Assembly (NCBI GenBank): GCA_032622095.1
Contig: CP136064.1
Span: forward strand, 180,576,011-180,640,010
Source of the DNA: Siphonodentalium dalli
Taxonomy: Eukaryota; Mollusca; Scaphopoda; Gadilida; Siphonodentaliidae
Direction: 5' to 3'
DNA length: 64,000 nucleotides
The notes under the pieces: model-generated
What the model was told of the DNA's origin: nothing
Seen by the model: only the letters and a program-made list of their open reading frames with translations
Databases searched by the model: none
In this document: one piece after another, positions 1 through 11,267 of the stretch
How the letters are laid out: each line of letters opens with the position of its first letter
Position numbering within the stretch: position 1 is the stretch's first letter
Translations under genes and position numbers: made by a program

Positions 1-1864
1 GTGCCATTTGAGGCCAGTATGTCGGGCGACAAATTATATTTGTTATTTAGGCCTAAAGGTACATTGCAACTTTAATTTTAATCAAATTGTGATGACCTGA
101 TCACATGGTTAGTGGAAAGAGAAATAATGTTACAATTCTTGTCAAAAGAAAACTTTTTAGATTTGGAACATGTATTATTCAAGACAGACAACATTAAAGC
201 TCCATTTGTTGACTGAATAAATGCATACCTGTATATAGTATGATACGTTTGTATTGTTTCATATGCAATCATATGAAGTCATCCAATCAGCTGTGTCATT
301 CTATTTTCTTATTACACAACATGTATAATGTAGTTGTTAGCCAGTAAAGTTTGTAATTTACGTTTTAATTTAAGATTGAAACTGGCTGTTTTATGTAACA
401 ACTGGATACACTTTAGTGAGTTTGTATACGTTTAATGGTTGGAAGATATAATAACAAACTGTTACAAATATTCCGATGCTCTGATTTTACCCATGTACGA
501 AATGTATTCATGGAAATTAACAACACGACGAGCATCAAAACATTTGTTTTCCTTATGCCATTGATGGTAATTGTACTAATATCACAGAAAACATGTAATA
601 AAAAGACTGCTATGCATGTGCTGAGAGTTGGATAATTGTTTCAAGATTCAACTGAAAATTTTCATTGGACCGATATGACGATTATCAATGTTTCAACATG
701 GAATAGTCAATGCCTTCATGCATTGCAATACGACCTTTCCGAAAGTATCAATGCATTTATTTATCATGCTCTTCCTTGTAAAGAAAAAACTTAACTTGCT
801 TTTAATCTATGTCTCACTTGTCACCTCTTCCCCATATTACTACACCATATTTAATAGTATACATACGATATTTTGTTCTACAAAAGTACATGTATTTACC
901 CCTACTTAATCTACTGTTATCACGGGCGTCAATGTGATAAACATGGAATCTTCCATTTTCTCCAAAATTCGCTATTATATATGATTAGACATGAGCGCAT
1001 TGCACAATGCTAACTCAATTCATGGTTGTTAATTATGGGGGAACATACAGAAGAAAATATCTCAGAACATATAGCTGGAGGCTTTGTTTGAAACATAATT
1101 CACCTCAAATAGAACTAAGGCCGTGAAAAGCAAAAGCTACCTCCAAACATGTCTCAATTTATACTTTCCATTTTGATTGAATTTCCATTACATAACTTGG
1201 ATGATTTTACACACGCATTATCAGGTTATGTGCAGCACATAACATGTGATGCGTTTGAAACATGTTAACATATTTCGCACAAATACGCACATAATCGACC
1301 TATAAAGTGAAATAGGTAGATATAATGTGATTATCTGATTCTGAAGTAAACAGATAATTGAGTCATGTCCGTTATTCCGTTTTATGGGGAGAGGCACAGT
1401 GAAAACACATGTTAAAGAGCTTAAACATGAAAGGTCGTTAGTTGACTTATTTGTGTCGTCCGTACATTATCTGTTTATAATCGCCTCATTATGAGTCGAT
1501 GTGACTAAAACGCTCAAGTTTTCAGCACATTATCGACTTAAAATGAGGCGATTATCTACCTAAAACCAGTTGAGTTATAAGCAGATAATTTTCGGAGAAC
1601 AGGCTGAACATGTACACATGCACAAACTTTGACATATGAAACCAGAATTTTTTTTTTAAACCAAGGCTGAATTTAATTACATTCTTATCAGTTTTTTAAC
1701 AGGTTTTCAGAAGAATAAAAATCAGAAATTTAGATTGACTAGACCCGATTATCGAAAATCAAATCATTTTTGGAGAACTTGGTAATCCTGTCAGATGGTA
1801 AACTGTACCACATGATAGGAGGGATTTTGCAGAATCAGTTACCAGCATTCCATTTCCCCAAATA
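1..1864. other. No gene seen; one imperfect palindrome
   Basis: No splice-framed exon or convincing reading frame was found here on either strand. The only structure is an imperfect inverted repeat at about 1478-1557, where the arm ATAATCGCCTCATTATGAGT faces ATCGACTTAAAATGAGGCG further right, with weaker outer arms containing ATTATCTG. This may be a remnant of a small inverted-repeat transposon, but its ends could not be fixed. Confidence 0.5.
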
Positions 1865-2568
1865 GTCCAGGCACATTAGGCGTGAATGGGGAAAAGTACG
1901 GAAATAAATCCCGGAAAGCTGATTTTTTTATATTATTTAGGCCATAACATCGCGGATGCGTCACGAAGAGTCCCCTAAAATCGGAGTTGAGCTTTCGGAG
2001 TTAACCAATTTTTTTCATAAAAAAATAAAAACTTATATATTTTTCACAATCATAGGAATAATGTGATGTTATAACAATTTTTCAGCCGAAACATATACCA
2101 AATGTACTCAATATTGTTCAATACAGAATTCTCGAACCAGAGATACAAATTCAACGGGGGGATTTGAATGAATTCCGCAGATATGGATATAAAATAACAT
2201 AATGACCCCCAAAAAATGACGATTTTTTCAGACAATCTGTATTATTCGATGTCAAATTTCTCGGGCTATTCACTACTTAGGCGCAATCAATTTGTTTAAA
2301 AAACTGCACAGATATCACTCCTCCAACATAATATGCGGGATTAGCAACTATACCTATGATAAGTGGTCAATACTTGTAAAAACATAACCCTACCCCCTAA
2401 ACTGGCTCTCGTCACATTTTGCCCTTCCGCTAGTCCAAGTGTTTGTTGTAGAAAACACACCAACTGTGAAAAGGGCGATACAAGCATGAAACTTGGCACA
2501 TATGTTCCTTATACGCTACTGCTCATTTTCACATGTGGCTCATTTGCAACAGGCTCTTCTTAGCAACG

Positions 2569-2581
2569 GTTGCTAGGCAAC
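2569..2581. promoter_or_regulatory. X-box-like palindrome (RFX-type site)
   Basis: GTTGCTAGGCAAC is a perfect palindrome with two GTTGC half-sites around TAG. It matches the known RFX transcription-factor X-box consensus. It sits inside a transposon arm, and function is not shown. Confidence 0.4.
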
Positions 2582-4624
2582 TACCCGGCATCGGATTAAT
2601 GCATATGACTGATATTATACGTGTTCTAACAAACTAAACTACGTCGTGTAGCATGTTTATGGTGAACATATTTGTTGTCAGTTTTTACCTGACTGACAAA
2701 TTGCCATATTACTTACTTACAAGGGGTGGCGGTTGCTAGGGACGCACACACAATCTAAAAATGCACATATGACTGATATTATGGTAGCTTTAACAAACTA
2801 AACTATGTCCCTAAATAAAAGCTACGGCACCGGCGTTATCAATCATTTCATAGATTCACATATATGCTGGTAGGCCATGGACTGATCCACATATATAGGA
2901 GACACATGGACCCCATGCCTACGGGTAAGTCCATGCATGTGCATCGATCCACGTCTATACTATATGAATACCGTATACATACGTCCGTTTTCAGCCATTC
3001 GACCAACGCCCTATAGCATGAAGGTCCCAATCGATTGGTCGTGTGCACCACCATAGCTTGGTTATGGATCCAGGCTCATATAGGTAGGAAATTGAGACGG
3101 GCCACTATGGACAGCCCATGTATCCAGGCTGATTTAGTTATGACTTTATTACAAGACATTTATATGTAAAACATGAACCCATCCCATGAATGTACATGTG
3201 CCATGACTATCTAGGTTATAACCACAGCCACGCATACGCTATGGACCCATATGAACACCACATGTAGTGCAAATACACAAGTGTCGATAGTTATGTACAC
3301 ATGACATGTACCCAGGCAAATCAATAGAACGAACCCTAAATAGTATATCATCGGCCCAGGCCCCTTTCTATGACATGGACACAGTAGTTAAGACACGTCA
3401 TTGGATGCTGTTCCTTAGTAACTGTGGGTTGGTAATGGGCCCATGTAAATGGGTATTGGTCACCGGTTCCAAAGGGTAGTTCATGGTATCTCAATCTGAA
3501 ATATATAGGCCACACTCACGTACGAGCTCCTATAGACTTGTAAATGACTCATGACCATGTATTGACATATATGTAGTTATGGCATGGATATGAAAGAAAT
3601 ACAGTTAGTTCATACCGTATAGCAACTGGTATGCGGATGCTACCACACCGTGGTAGAGTGTTCTGCATGGATGCCATTGTCAAATGTAGTGCGAATGTCG
3701 GATTCCATGGAGGGGGGTTCAGGTGGTATCGACATAAATGTGGGTCAATATTTTTACATGTCTCATCAAAATGTATTCCAACAATCGAATCATGGAAGAA
3801 ACAATAGTAAACTCCACACAGGTATGTGATTCTGATAAAATAAATGAATAGTCTGTCAGTTTAAAGAAGATTTGTCAATGGTAGGTGGTTACCTAGCAAC
3901 AATGAAACCTCAATACCAAAATGCCACACGAGAATGCGTCAGTACACAACACAACAACCTTTAGTTATGCATTATTGTCAATATAAGCATAATATGGCAT
4001 ATTATGAAACAATTATATCATGCAAATTTCCCAAAACTCATACCATATCATGAAACAGTTATATCAGTTAAATTACCAGAAACTCATACATATGGTATGC
4101 TTTCAAATGTGGGTATGTCCATAGCAACCACTACACAACCGTTAGGTAACGAATGCGGCAACTTTACTGCCATGTTCACTCTAACAACAATTATAATAAT
4201 TGTTTTCAATATAAAAATGTTACATGTCGTAGTTTGTTAAAACTACCATAATATCAGCCACGTGTGCATTTTTCGATGTCTGGTATGTCCCTAGCAACCG
4301 TTACCAGAAATATATAGTAATTTTAAAGTCGAACCCACACTAACAATAACTATTACAATTGTTTCACCATAAAATGATAATGACGTAGTTTATATTAGTT
4401 TGTCAAAACTATCATAATATCAGTCAGCTCGGCATTTTTCGATTTCGGGTATGTCCCTAACAACCGTTACCACCCCTGTAAGTAAGAACTATGGTAATTT
4501 TCCAGCCAGATCTACTCGAACAACAACTAATATTACTTTTACCATAAAAATGCTGCATGATGTAGGTTAGATTGTTAAAACTGCCATAATATCAGTCATA
4601 TTTGTATTTCTTCGATGTGGGATA

Positions 4625-4637
4625 GTTGCCTAGCAAC
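4625..4637. promoter_or_regulatory. X-box-like motif in right arm of foldback element
   Basis: GTTGCCTAGCAAC is a close X-box variant. Weaker relatives (TCCCTAGCAACCGTTACC type) occur at about 4288 and 4460, so the motif is iterated in this arm at intervals of roughly 170 bp. Confidence 0.4.
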
Positions 4638-5330
4638 CGTTGTCAAGGACGGACCTGCCGCGACGTCTATACATCTGAAAATGATTAATAGTGTATAAGG
4701 AACCTATGTGCCAAGTTTCATAGTGTTATCACCATTTGTACAATTGTTACGTCAAACGCCAGGACTATTATGTGGTATTTTGCCTTTCAGATACTCAAAG
4801 CCATGGGGTACGTTTTAGGGGGTAGTGTTATGTTTCCGGCTATAAAATCTTAAAGATGGTGATGGTTCGATATATCTCATCACTTTCCTGTTCTGAACTA
4901 ACCACTCTTCTAGTATAATGGTTCATATTTTAGCTCATTGTCGTCTGAATATCTTTACTCGCCTTCTTTTGGTAGGAAAATTTTGAATCACCATGCGATT
5001 TATATGCTCTCTTCGCCAATAAATGTCATCACATTATGGAATATCGACTGTTAGTAAGCTCTAGCACCAATTACGCATATCTATCGACACATGCTTCATG
5101 ATGTGTGAAGATTGAGTCCATAAATTAGCCTACATATGACTGCATTCGCATATGGTCTAATGGAATTTCGTCAGAAATTGCACCATTGCGAAAAATCATG
5201 ATATCTCAAAAAGCTCAACTCGGATTCTAGGGGACTTTTGCCAAGTGGTTCATAAACATGTTCTTATTAATCCCTGAAAAATTCAGCTTTCCGGGATTTT
5301 TTGGACTAGTGAAACCTAATGTGCCTGGAC

Positions 5331-6865
5331 TAAAAGTGTAGTCAGGAAACTATAATGTTGGTAGGATATTGAGAAGCAGACGTTGTTTCTCAAATTTTAT
5401 GGAGTTAGTAGCGTGTTTCTGGTGATTGTTATGTGTGTATGAATGATGGGGCCCAGGATGTGCAACAGGCTTATAACTGTGATATTGCAAAACTTGTGAT
5501 TTTTAGAACAAATATTTAAGTATAAAATCCGTCAGTATACAAAGATGTGCTAACGGAAGCCTGCTTTGTCTGTCTCGCATTTGGTAGCCTGACGACATGG
5601 TCCACAATCCGACATAGTTCGCACATCGCGTTTCAATAAATCTGACAACAAAGTTGATGTTTTAAATCACGGGCCTGGATATTCGTCTTAGTTGAGAAAA
5701 TATCAAAGTGAATAATCAAAGAAGTTTCATCCTAAGATATTGAATATCCCGAAGCTTCAATTTGGGGAATACTGTTACTAAACACCATCTCACACCCTAG
5801 ACGCAAGCAGTATTTGTTAACAAGCTCCCAAGTAAGACCTACCACTTCTAACAATTGCCACATCTTGTGGTTACTTTCACTTTTTTAAATTTAATTTCAT
5901 TCTGTTAATAAAAAATCTCAATCATTGGCTTTGACTATATTCAACCATATGGAGAAATTATAAAGTGTAAATTGTGTTTTTTCTCACTCTTAATGACATC
6001 ACGTTCTATGCTTGACATTATATATTTCTCAATACTAATTTCTCTCGTTTTTGTTGTATTTTGACTTAAAGAAAAGACAGACATTTGACTTAATAATGGT
6101 GGACATTTTAAAGTAAAATGTTGACATTTCATGATTCCCTTGCAATTTCGGGCTTTTCAACACACCACTCTATCACCACTTCGGGTTCACACGCTGGCTA
6201 ATTTTCCTGAACTTTTTGAGCGATTTGTCAAGGAAATTAACGACAAACTGGTTATGAAATGGAATATTTGTTACTGTTCACTGGATGTTTGAACTCTGCC
6301 GCATGTGAGTGTTAGACATTTCCCTGTTTTAGGCTGTTCCTGATATTTGAAAGCCTGCAAATATCTGTAGAATCATCCTTTGTAGGCTCACAATAGCATT
6401 CTGCCACGGATGCCCTGTAAAATATACAAGGGAAGTTTCCCAGTCTTGAATGTACCCATTCAGAAAAGTCTATTAATGTGAAAATAGAAATACAGTTTAA
6501 AAAGTTTGTTCAGCATGAATACCCTTTTAAGATGAACATATCTAACTAGGATTGTGTCCAGTGCTAGGGCCTATATTAATCAAAATGGCGAATAAACACC
6601 TCACAATAAAAGGGGGAGACATGCTGAGTATTAGTTTGATGACCAACCACTTTGACTAAAACCTAAGATTGTTTACAGAATCCAGTGCCAATAATATTGG
6701 AAGATGGTATGTCAAATGGACACAACATGGCCATTAAATATAACCAGACAACGGTGTATATTTTAGTTATGCTTCAAAATATTATTAAGAGAAATATTCT
6801 CATTTGAGATATAGCATGGTTTCCTCAGGTCAGAACAAATGAAATTCAATGCAATTTTGCAATAC
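5331..6865. other. No gene seen
   Basis: AT-rich DNA with no splice-framed exon, inverted repeat or tandem array that could be supported on either strand. Confidence 0.5.
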
Positions 6866-7100
6866 CTTTCCTTTCAGGGCCCTCGTCTTTATTGTTAGAG
6901 CCCTTAATTTGTTCATTTGTGTCAATGCCAAACTTCCTCAACAGAGTTATGTATGATAGCCAGTTACAACTATGTATCGACCCCGCATGTCTGGTGAACA
7001 TTCTTTTATCTAATTCATCTATTTTAAAGGATTCTTCAAAATTCAACAAGTGGCTGGCCATCAGAATTTTCAAATGCAATTTGTAATGTACAAGATTAAA
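6866..7100 (-). CDS. Possible single exon of an unrecognised gene
   Basis: On the minus strand a 235-nt open stretch lies between an AG acceptor (TTTATTATGGCAG) and a GT donor (GAAAG followed by GTATTG). It encodes about 78 residues without stops, with balanced, charged composition. Recognisable landmarks are HLLNFEESFKIDELDKR in the first third and RHAGSIHSCNWLSYITLLRK in the middle, followed by a hydrophilic tail rich in Asn, Lys and Asp. The entry phase would be 0 and the exit phase 1. I do not recognise the family. No partner exons were found with confidence, so this could be a lone surviving exon, part of a gene with distant exons, or chance. A short plus-strand reading frame over the same bases is taken to be its shadow. 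Confidence 0.35.
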
Positions 7101-8706
7101 CTGCCATAATAAAGACAATGGTAGGCTGCATAAAAAGTCACCTTGCATTTGAAATATCGAAGAAATGAACACATTATAGAAGGCAGGAAAAGTCTAAAAA
7201 TCCAGTCCATTCTTGGTGTAGTAGTCTTCCCAAAGGGGAGGGGTTGTAATATTTGTAAATTACACAATAGCTACAACATGAAAAATATATTGGATTTGAA
7301 GGATTTAGGCGTCTGCCTGTGTATTCAAGTCTTTGGATCTGATTTTGACTGCTCAACTGTCAGTTTTTTAAGATTGAGGGAACAGATGTTGGAATGAAGG
7401 AATTGATTGCCAAAGATGTTTCTGTATTTTCATTCGTTGACTGGACCCATTCAAATAGAGGTGAATAATATATCTTATTCTATATTGCATAATATATATT
7501 CGAAGAATAATTACGATAGCCATACTCCGTTAAGGGTCAGACGCATGTTTTGCCAAAATCTACTGGTATTTCAAAATTAATTTTCTCAAAATTTGTCTGG
7601 AATTTCTTTGTGAAATTTGGTACTAGTGATTGTGACACAATACACGTTGGAAATTATAACCTCATTTCTGAAGATCATGAGGCGAGACTTAATTATTCTT
7701 GATTTGTGAAATTTAATCATTACATTCATTTAGAAAGGCAACAGCCGATAAATATTGTTATATACCTGAGAATGTTCATGTCATGCCTGTTGATCAATGA
7801 AAAATTGGGCTGAGATTAATTCTGGGTCATGGGCTGATAGCCTTGTTTAATACTGTTGTCTAATGCTCCCTGCTTGAGTGGACCACATTCCATATCAATA
7901 TTTATTTTCATTGGGCTGAAATATTTGTGACTTTATTATTCATTTTAATATATGGGTGTATGATGTTCTATGTACTAACGCTATGAACATATATTTTAAT
8001 GAGGATACTATTTTGTTAACAGCCATCCTGATGAAGATTAAAATCAAACAGTGTTCAAATTCGATAGCTCCCATCTAGAAGTGATCCTAAACATGTCTGT
8101 ATATTTTCAAGACATTTCTACAACAAACGTCGGCTGCAGGGACGGGTTTCTTTGGCCGTTTTGGATATGGTACAGAACAAAATATGTTTGTAATTCTATC
8201 AAATAATGTTTAAGACTCATGTTAAGTTATGTGGCATGAACCGCTGACGTTTTTTTTGGTTTAATAATATTTATTCCCAATAATAATTTGATACAATATA
8301 ATATATTGGTAATTCATGTTACCATGTTCCTTGTGTATGGGAGTGGATTCGGCTGTAAGCCTATATGGCTTATATATGCCGTCTCCACAAGTGACCTTTT
8401 TTTTTTTATCTTATTACATACCTACTCCAACCGAAGCCAATGAGTCGAGGCACTTATCCACCGATTTGCATATTGGTCTAGTGACCAAGGTGCAAGGTAT
8501 CGTAGCCACCTGACGAATCCCCCTCCATTTGAATATTCAGAATAAATTCAGTTAATCACTGCCTACCCATTGTTGTGCATTGTAGGAAGGATGAAAGAGA
8601 TACTATATATGTAATGAAAGTGTCTTCATTTGAATTCCCATTTACTGGGGAATGGAATTTGCACAGCAGTTTCTAAATTATTTTTATAAATTTTATATTG
8701 ATACAG
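7101..8706. other. No gene supported
   Basis: No feature could be supported. An open stretch near 8096-8210 has a Gly-rich reading, but its splice phase does not fit the exon that follows at 8707. Confidence 0.4.
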
Positions 8707-11267
8707 CTGGCAAGACGGACCTTGCTCCGGCGAAGTCAGTGATTGCGAATATACAAATAGAAAGAGATTAGTTATAGAAAATGATGCGCCATTCTTTGTC
8801 CATCAACAGGTAAATATGCTTACACCCATTTCCGGTCTGGTTCTTTACCAGGCTAAGGCAATGGCTGACATCAAATTAATACAAGGACACTGGTTTGTGA
8901 GCAAATATTTATCTATTGTTTCACCGAGAACAATTCGGGAATAATCGGTCTCGTAAAGTCAGATATCTATTTTTTTTTTATATTTTGGAGTTTTTGAGCT
9001 ACTGTCATCGGTTGGTGTCCGTCGTTCGTCAACAGTTTATTGTAGCACACCCAACATCCCTCATCTGATTTTCATTAACTTCATCTTCAGGATGACCACT
9101 AGAGAAGGGAGTCATACATTTTTTAACACATTTCTTTAAAAAACATTGCCACCTTGGGTTTCCAATTTGAATCCATTGGCACAACCGGTAAATCTACCAA
9201 AGATAAACATGGCCACAATCCCATGCATGCCAGTGTTGCCACATAAAGTATCTGACAGGTATGTTGACTATTTTAAATACGATAATATACCAGACTTAAT
9301 GCGCACCGACAATTTATATAATTATGGTGACTACATGGTAATTTCTGTGAAATAATAATCATGGCGATTGTCCTTGTTTGAACTTTGATTCATTGTCGCA
9401 TTCATGCATACTGCATGCATTGTATGTATACATCTCAATATATTTGGCCATTGATGAGTCAAGGGCGGCAGGAAGACGGCCTATTTCGGCCATGTCGCTC
9501 CTGTGTAATAAATGACTGTTTAGCTTCATTATATAACCTGTTATATATATAAACAAATTTATTACACAATAAAAAAACTATAGAGCCAAAACAAAGAAAC
9601 GATTAAAGTGAAGTGTTGATTTTTCAGGTCACTGAGAGCATAACAAAATATCAGTTTCTCATTTGGAATATCTTAAGTCAGGATTTCTGACAATGCAAAA
9701 TGTGAAAGTAGAAATACCAAATCTATTGACAATATTCACCACTGAAAACCAGATCACACATGATAATTCACTGTATATATCTGATAAATAATAAAGACTA
9801 AACCAAATGGTTCTGACATTTACGTGAAATAATCAGATGACTATCAGGACTTGAAATGTACATGTCTGCCTGTCATTGACAGGTAGTATTTTCAGCTGAT
9901 AGGTCAGAAATTACAAAATTGTCAATCACATGTGCAGATAGGCTTTCTGACAAAGCATGAATCTTTGTGGGTCAAAACTCTAATATTTGTAGAACAATAA
10001 CATAATAATTGCTTCGACTTCAAGAGGTGCGAAGCTTAAATCGAGGATTAAATGTAATCTGCTCAATATAATGTCCCTCTGGAATATTTTCCTCGGAGTA
10101 TTTCCAGGTGGCACATTAATGTGTTTATATCAAGAAACCAGAACGAAGATAGATAAACTCAAGAGAATCCTGACTAATCTTTGTTGTAATGATTGTGGGT
10201 CTGTGTGACTTCAAAGAAATGTGTATCTCAAAGTTGAAGACCGGATGCTAATTTCTACCAAAACCATAAGAACTATAAATGCAATAGCAGAGTCATTGAC
10301 AGAAATCAACGTCCAATTCACATTTTCAAATATTTTTTATTTTCTCCAAATGTATTGAAATATGAAAACAATCTCATCGAAAATGGCAACCTACAAGAAC
10401 ATTTGTTCTTATCTAAGCTCATGATGCAGCAGCAACCTTTAGAGATAAAAGACCCATGAGGCTGTTGGGAAAAGTTTCTCCAGAAGGAGAAAATTATAAC
10501 TTGTGGAAGGTCAAAAATCATGATTGGGTGTTATACGTAAGTGCTATGAAGAGCTATGTGAACTGGGAAAAAACGACTACGAGAGGAAGCAGTGAAACGA
10601 CAAGGTCTGGCGAGTTAGGCTTTTTAATTCTAATTGAGGGGTACGAGTATAAAACCGTGGGACTATTGAGATCCTACGTTTCAGAACCCTAAATATATAT
10701 TTTAATAGGTAAATATCTTCTATAAGAAAGAATAAATGGAAGTAGACATCTGTATTGCTATATTAAATACAATACTCTAATCATTATAATGTATCTAACA
10801 CTAATTAATTAATTAATTTATCGTATTATGTCCCCATGTATAATATGTTTTACCCTTGAAGCCAAAGAAATAGTAATTTGTGGGCGTTATTATAAATTAG
10901 ATTATATGTCCCGATGTATAAATTAGATTATATGTCCCCATGTCATCGGAGTCCAACAACAAAAACATTTTTGCCAAATATTGGAGGGGGCGAATAATAA
11001 CAGAATAAAATAATTTCTTTAGTATTATCATCTGCCTCCTATTTTTCATTTCGGTATTTTTCTGATTTGCAAATTGCAATGTGCGCAAGACCAAATTGGC
11101 ATATTCACAAATGCCATCTGTATTTCAGAGTGGCATACCAGACGGATCTAGACGTAAATATGGGATATGTTGCTCAAGCTCTTTGGCCAACCAAAGACGC
11201 TGTTTCATACTGGAGGAAGAACATTGAACTTTACTTGCTGGTGCAAAATCCACACACCGATATTTGA
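8707..11267 (+). CDS. 3' end of an unrecognised multi-exon gene
   Basis: Three exons join in a consistent reading frame: 8707-8809 (acceptor TTGATACAG, donor CAACAG/GTAAAT), 9203-9258 (donor CTGACAG/GTATGT) and 11129-11267 (acceptor CATCTGTATTTCAG, stop TGA at 11265-11267). The phases match across both introns (0, then 2). The first exon has two cysteines and an acidic stretch (WQDGPCSGEVSDCEY) followed by basic and hydrophobic residues. The second is short, with Pro and Met (MATIPCMPVLPHK). The last contains VAYQTDLDVNMGYVAQAL and a Trp-rich tail that ends in NPHTDI. The middle exon has the weakest acceptor (CTACCAAAG). I do not recognise the family, and upstream exons lie to the left or were missed. 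There is no sign of a transposon origin, so this may be the end of a host gene. Confidence 0.5.
8985..9200. repeat. Fragment of a dispersed repeat, also at 17.6 kb
   Basis: The stretch containing TTTGAGCTACTGTCATCGG, GGTGTCCGTCG and CTCATCTGATTTTCA, then TTTGAATCC near 9165, corresponds to the start of the repeat at 17,604-17,800. It belongs to a repeat type I associate with molluscan genomes. It lies in the intron upstream of the second exon of the 8.7-11.3 kb gene. Confidence 0.5.
10803..10945. repeat. Short tandem repeats
   Basis: A TTAA-type microsatellite (about 10,802-10,820) is followed by a two-unit tandem repeat of about 28 bp containing AAATTAGATTATATGTCCC (10,893-10,942). A fragment of the TTAA-type MITE family C (AAGCCAAAGAAATAGTAATT) lies at about 10,859-10,878. 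Confidence 0.6.

Larger units (their letters stand above)
2378..4838. repeat. Inner long inverted repeat of the foldback element
   Basis: The arm at 2378-2400 (AAACATAACCCTACCCCCTA) matches the complement of 4814-4838, where it is followed by the same run of C residues. Further in, both arms share ATGAAACTTGGCACATA followed by a similar GTTCCTTATAC block (about 2487-2520 and 4680-4720). The centre (2850-3720) is unique-looking DNA without coding signal. This could be a separate element that inserted into the outer one, but no target duplication was visible. Confidence 0.6.
1865..5330. mobile_element. 3.5-kb foldback-type DNA transposon with TA target duplication
   Basis: The left end GTCCAGGCACATTAGG is repeated as its exact complement at the right end, and each end abuts a TA dinucleotide (1863-1864 and 5331-5332). 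Similarity between the arms continues inward for more than 100 bp with indels, including a shared CCCGGAAAGCTGA block and a shared block around AGTCCCCTA. A second set of long inverted arms lies inside (about 2378-2560 and 4670-4838). There is no transposase and no long reading frame. A TA duplication is typical of the Tc1/mariner superfamily, so this is best read as a non-autonomous foldback element that an active transposase elsewhere could have mobilised. Alternatively, it is one foldback nested in another. Confidence 0.7.

Noticed and set aside
7143-7397. Plus-strand 84-codon open frame
   Set aside because: It has no splice context or motif, and three overlapping frames on both strands in the same stretch suggest chance openness.
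10456-10692. 78-codon frame beginning MRLLGKVSPEGENYNLWK
   Set aside because: It lies in the intron between two phase-matched exons, has a GTAAGT after 26 codons, and continues as low-quality sequence; no domain. It could be an alternative exon but is unsupported.
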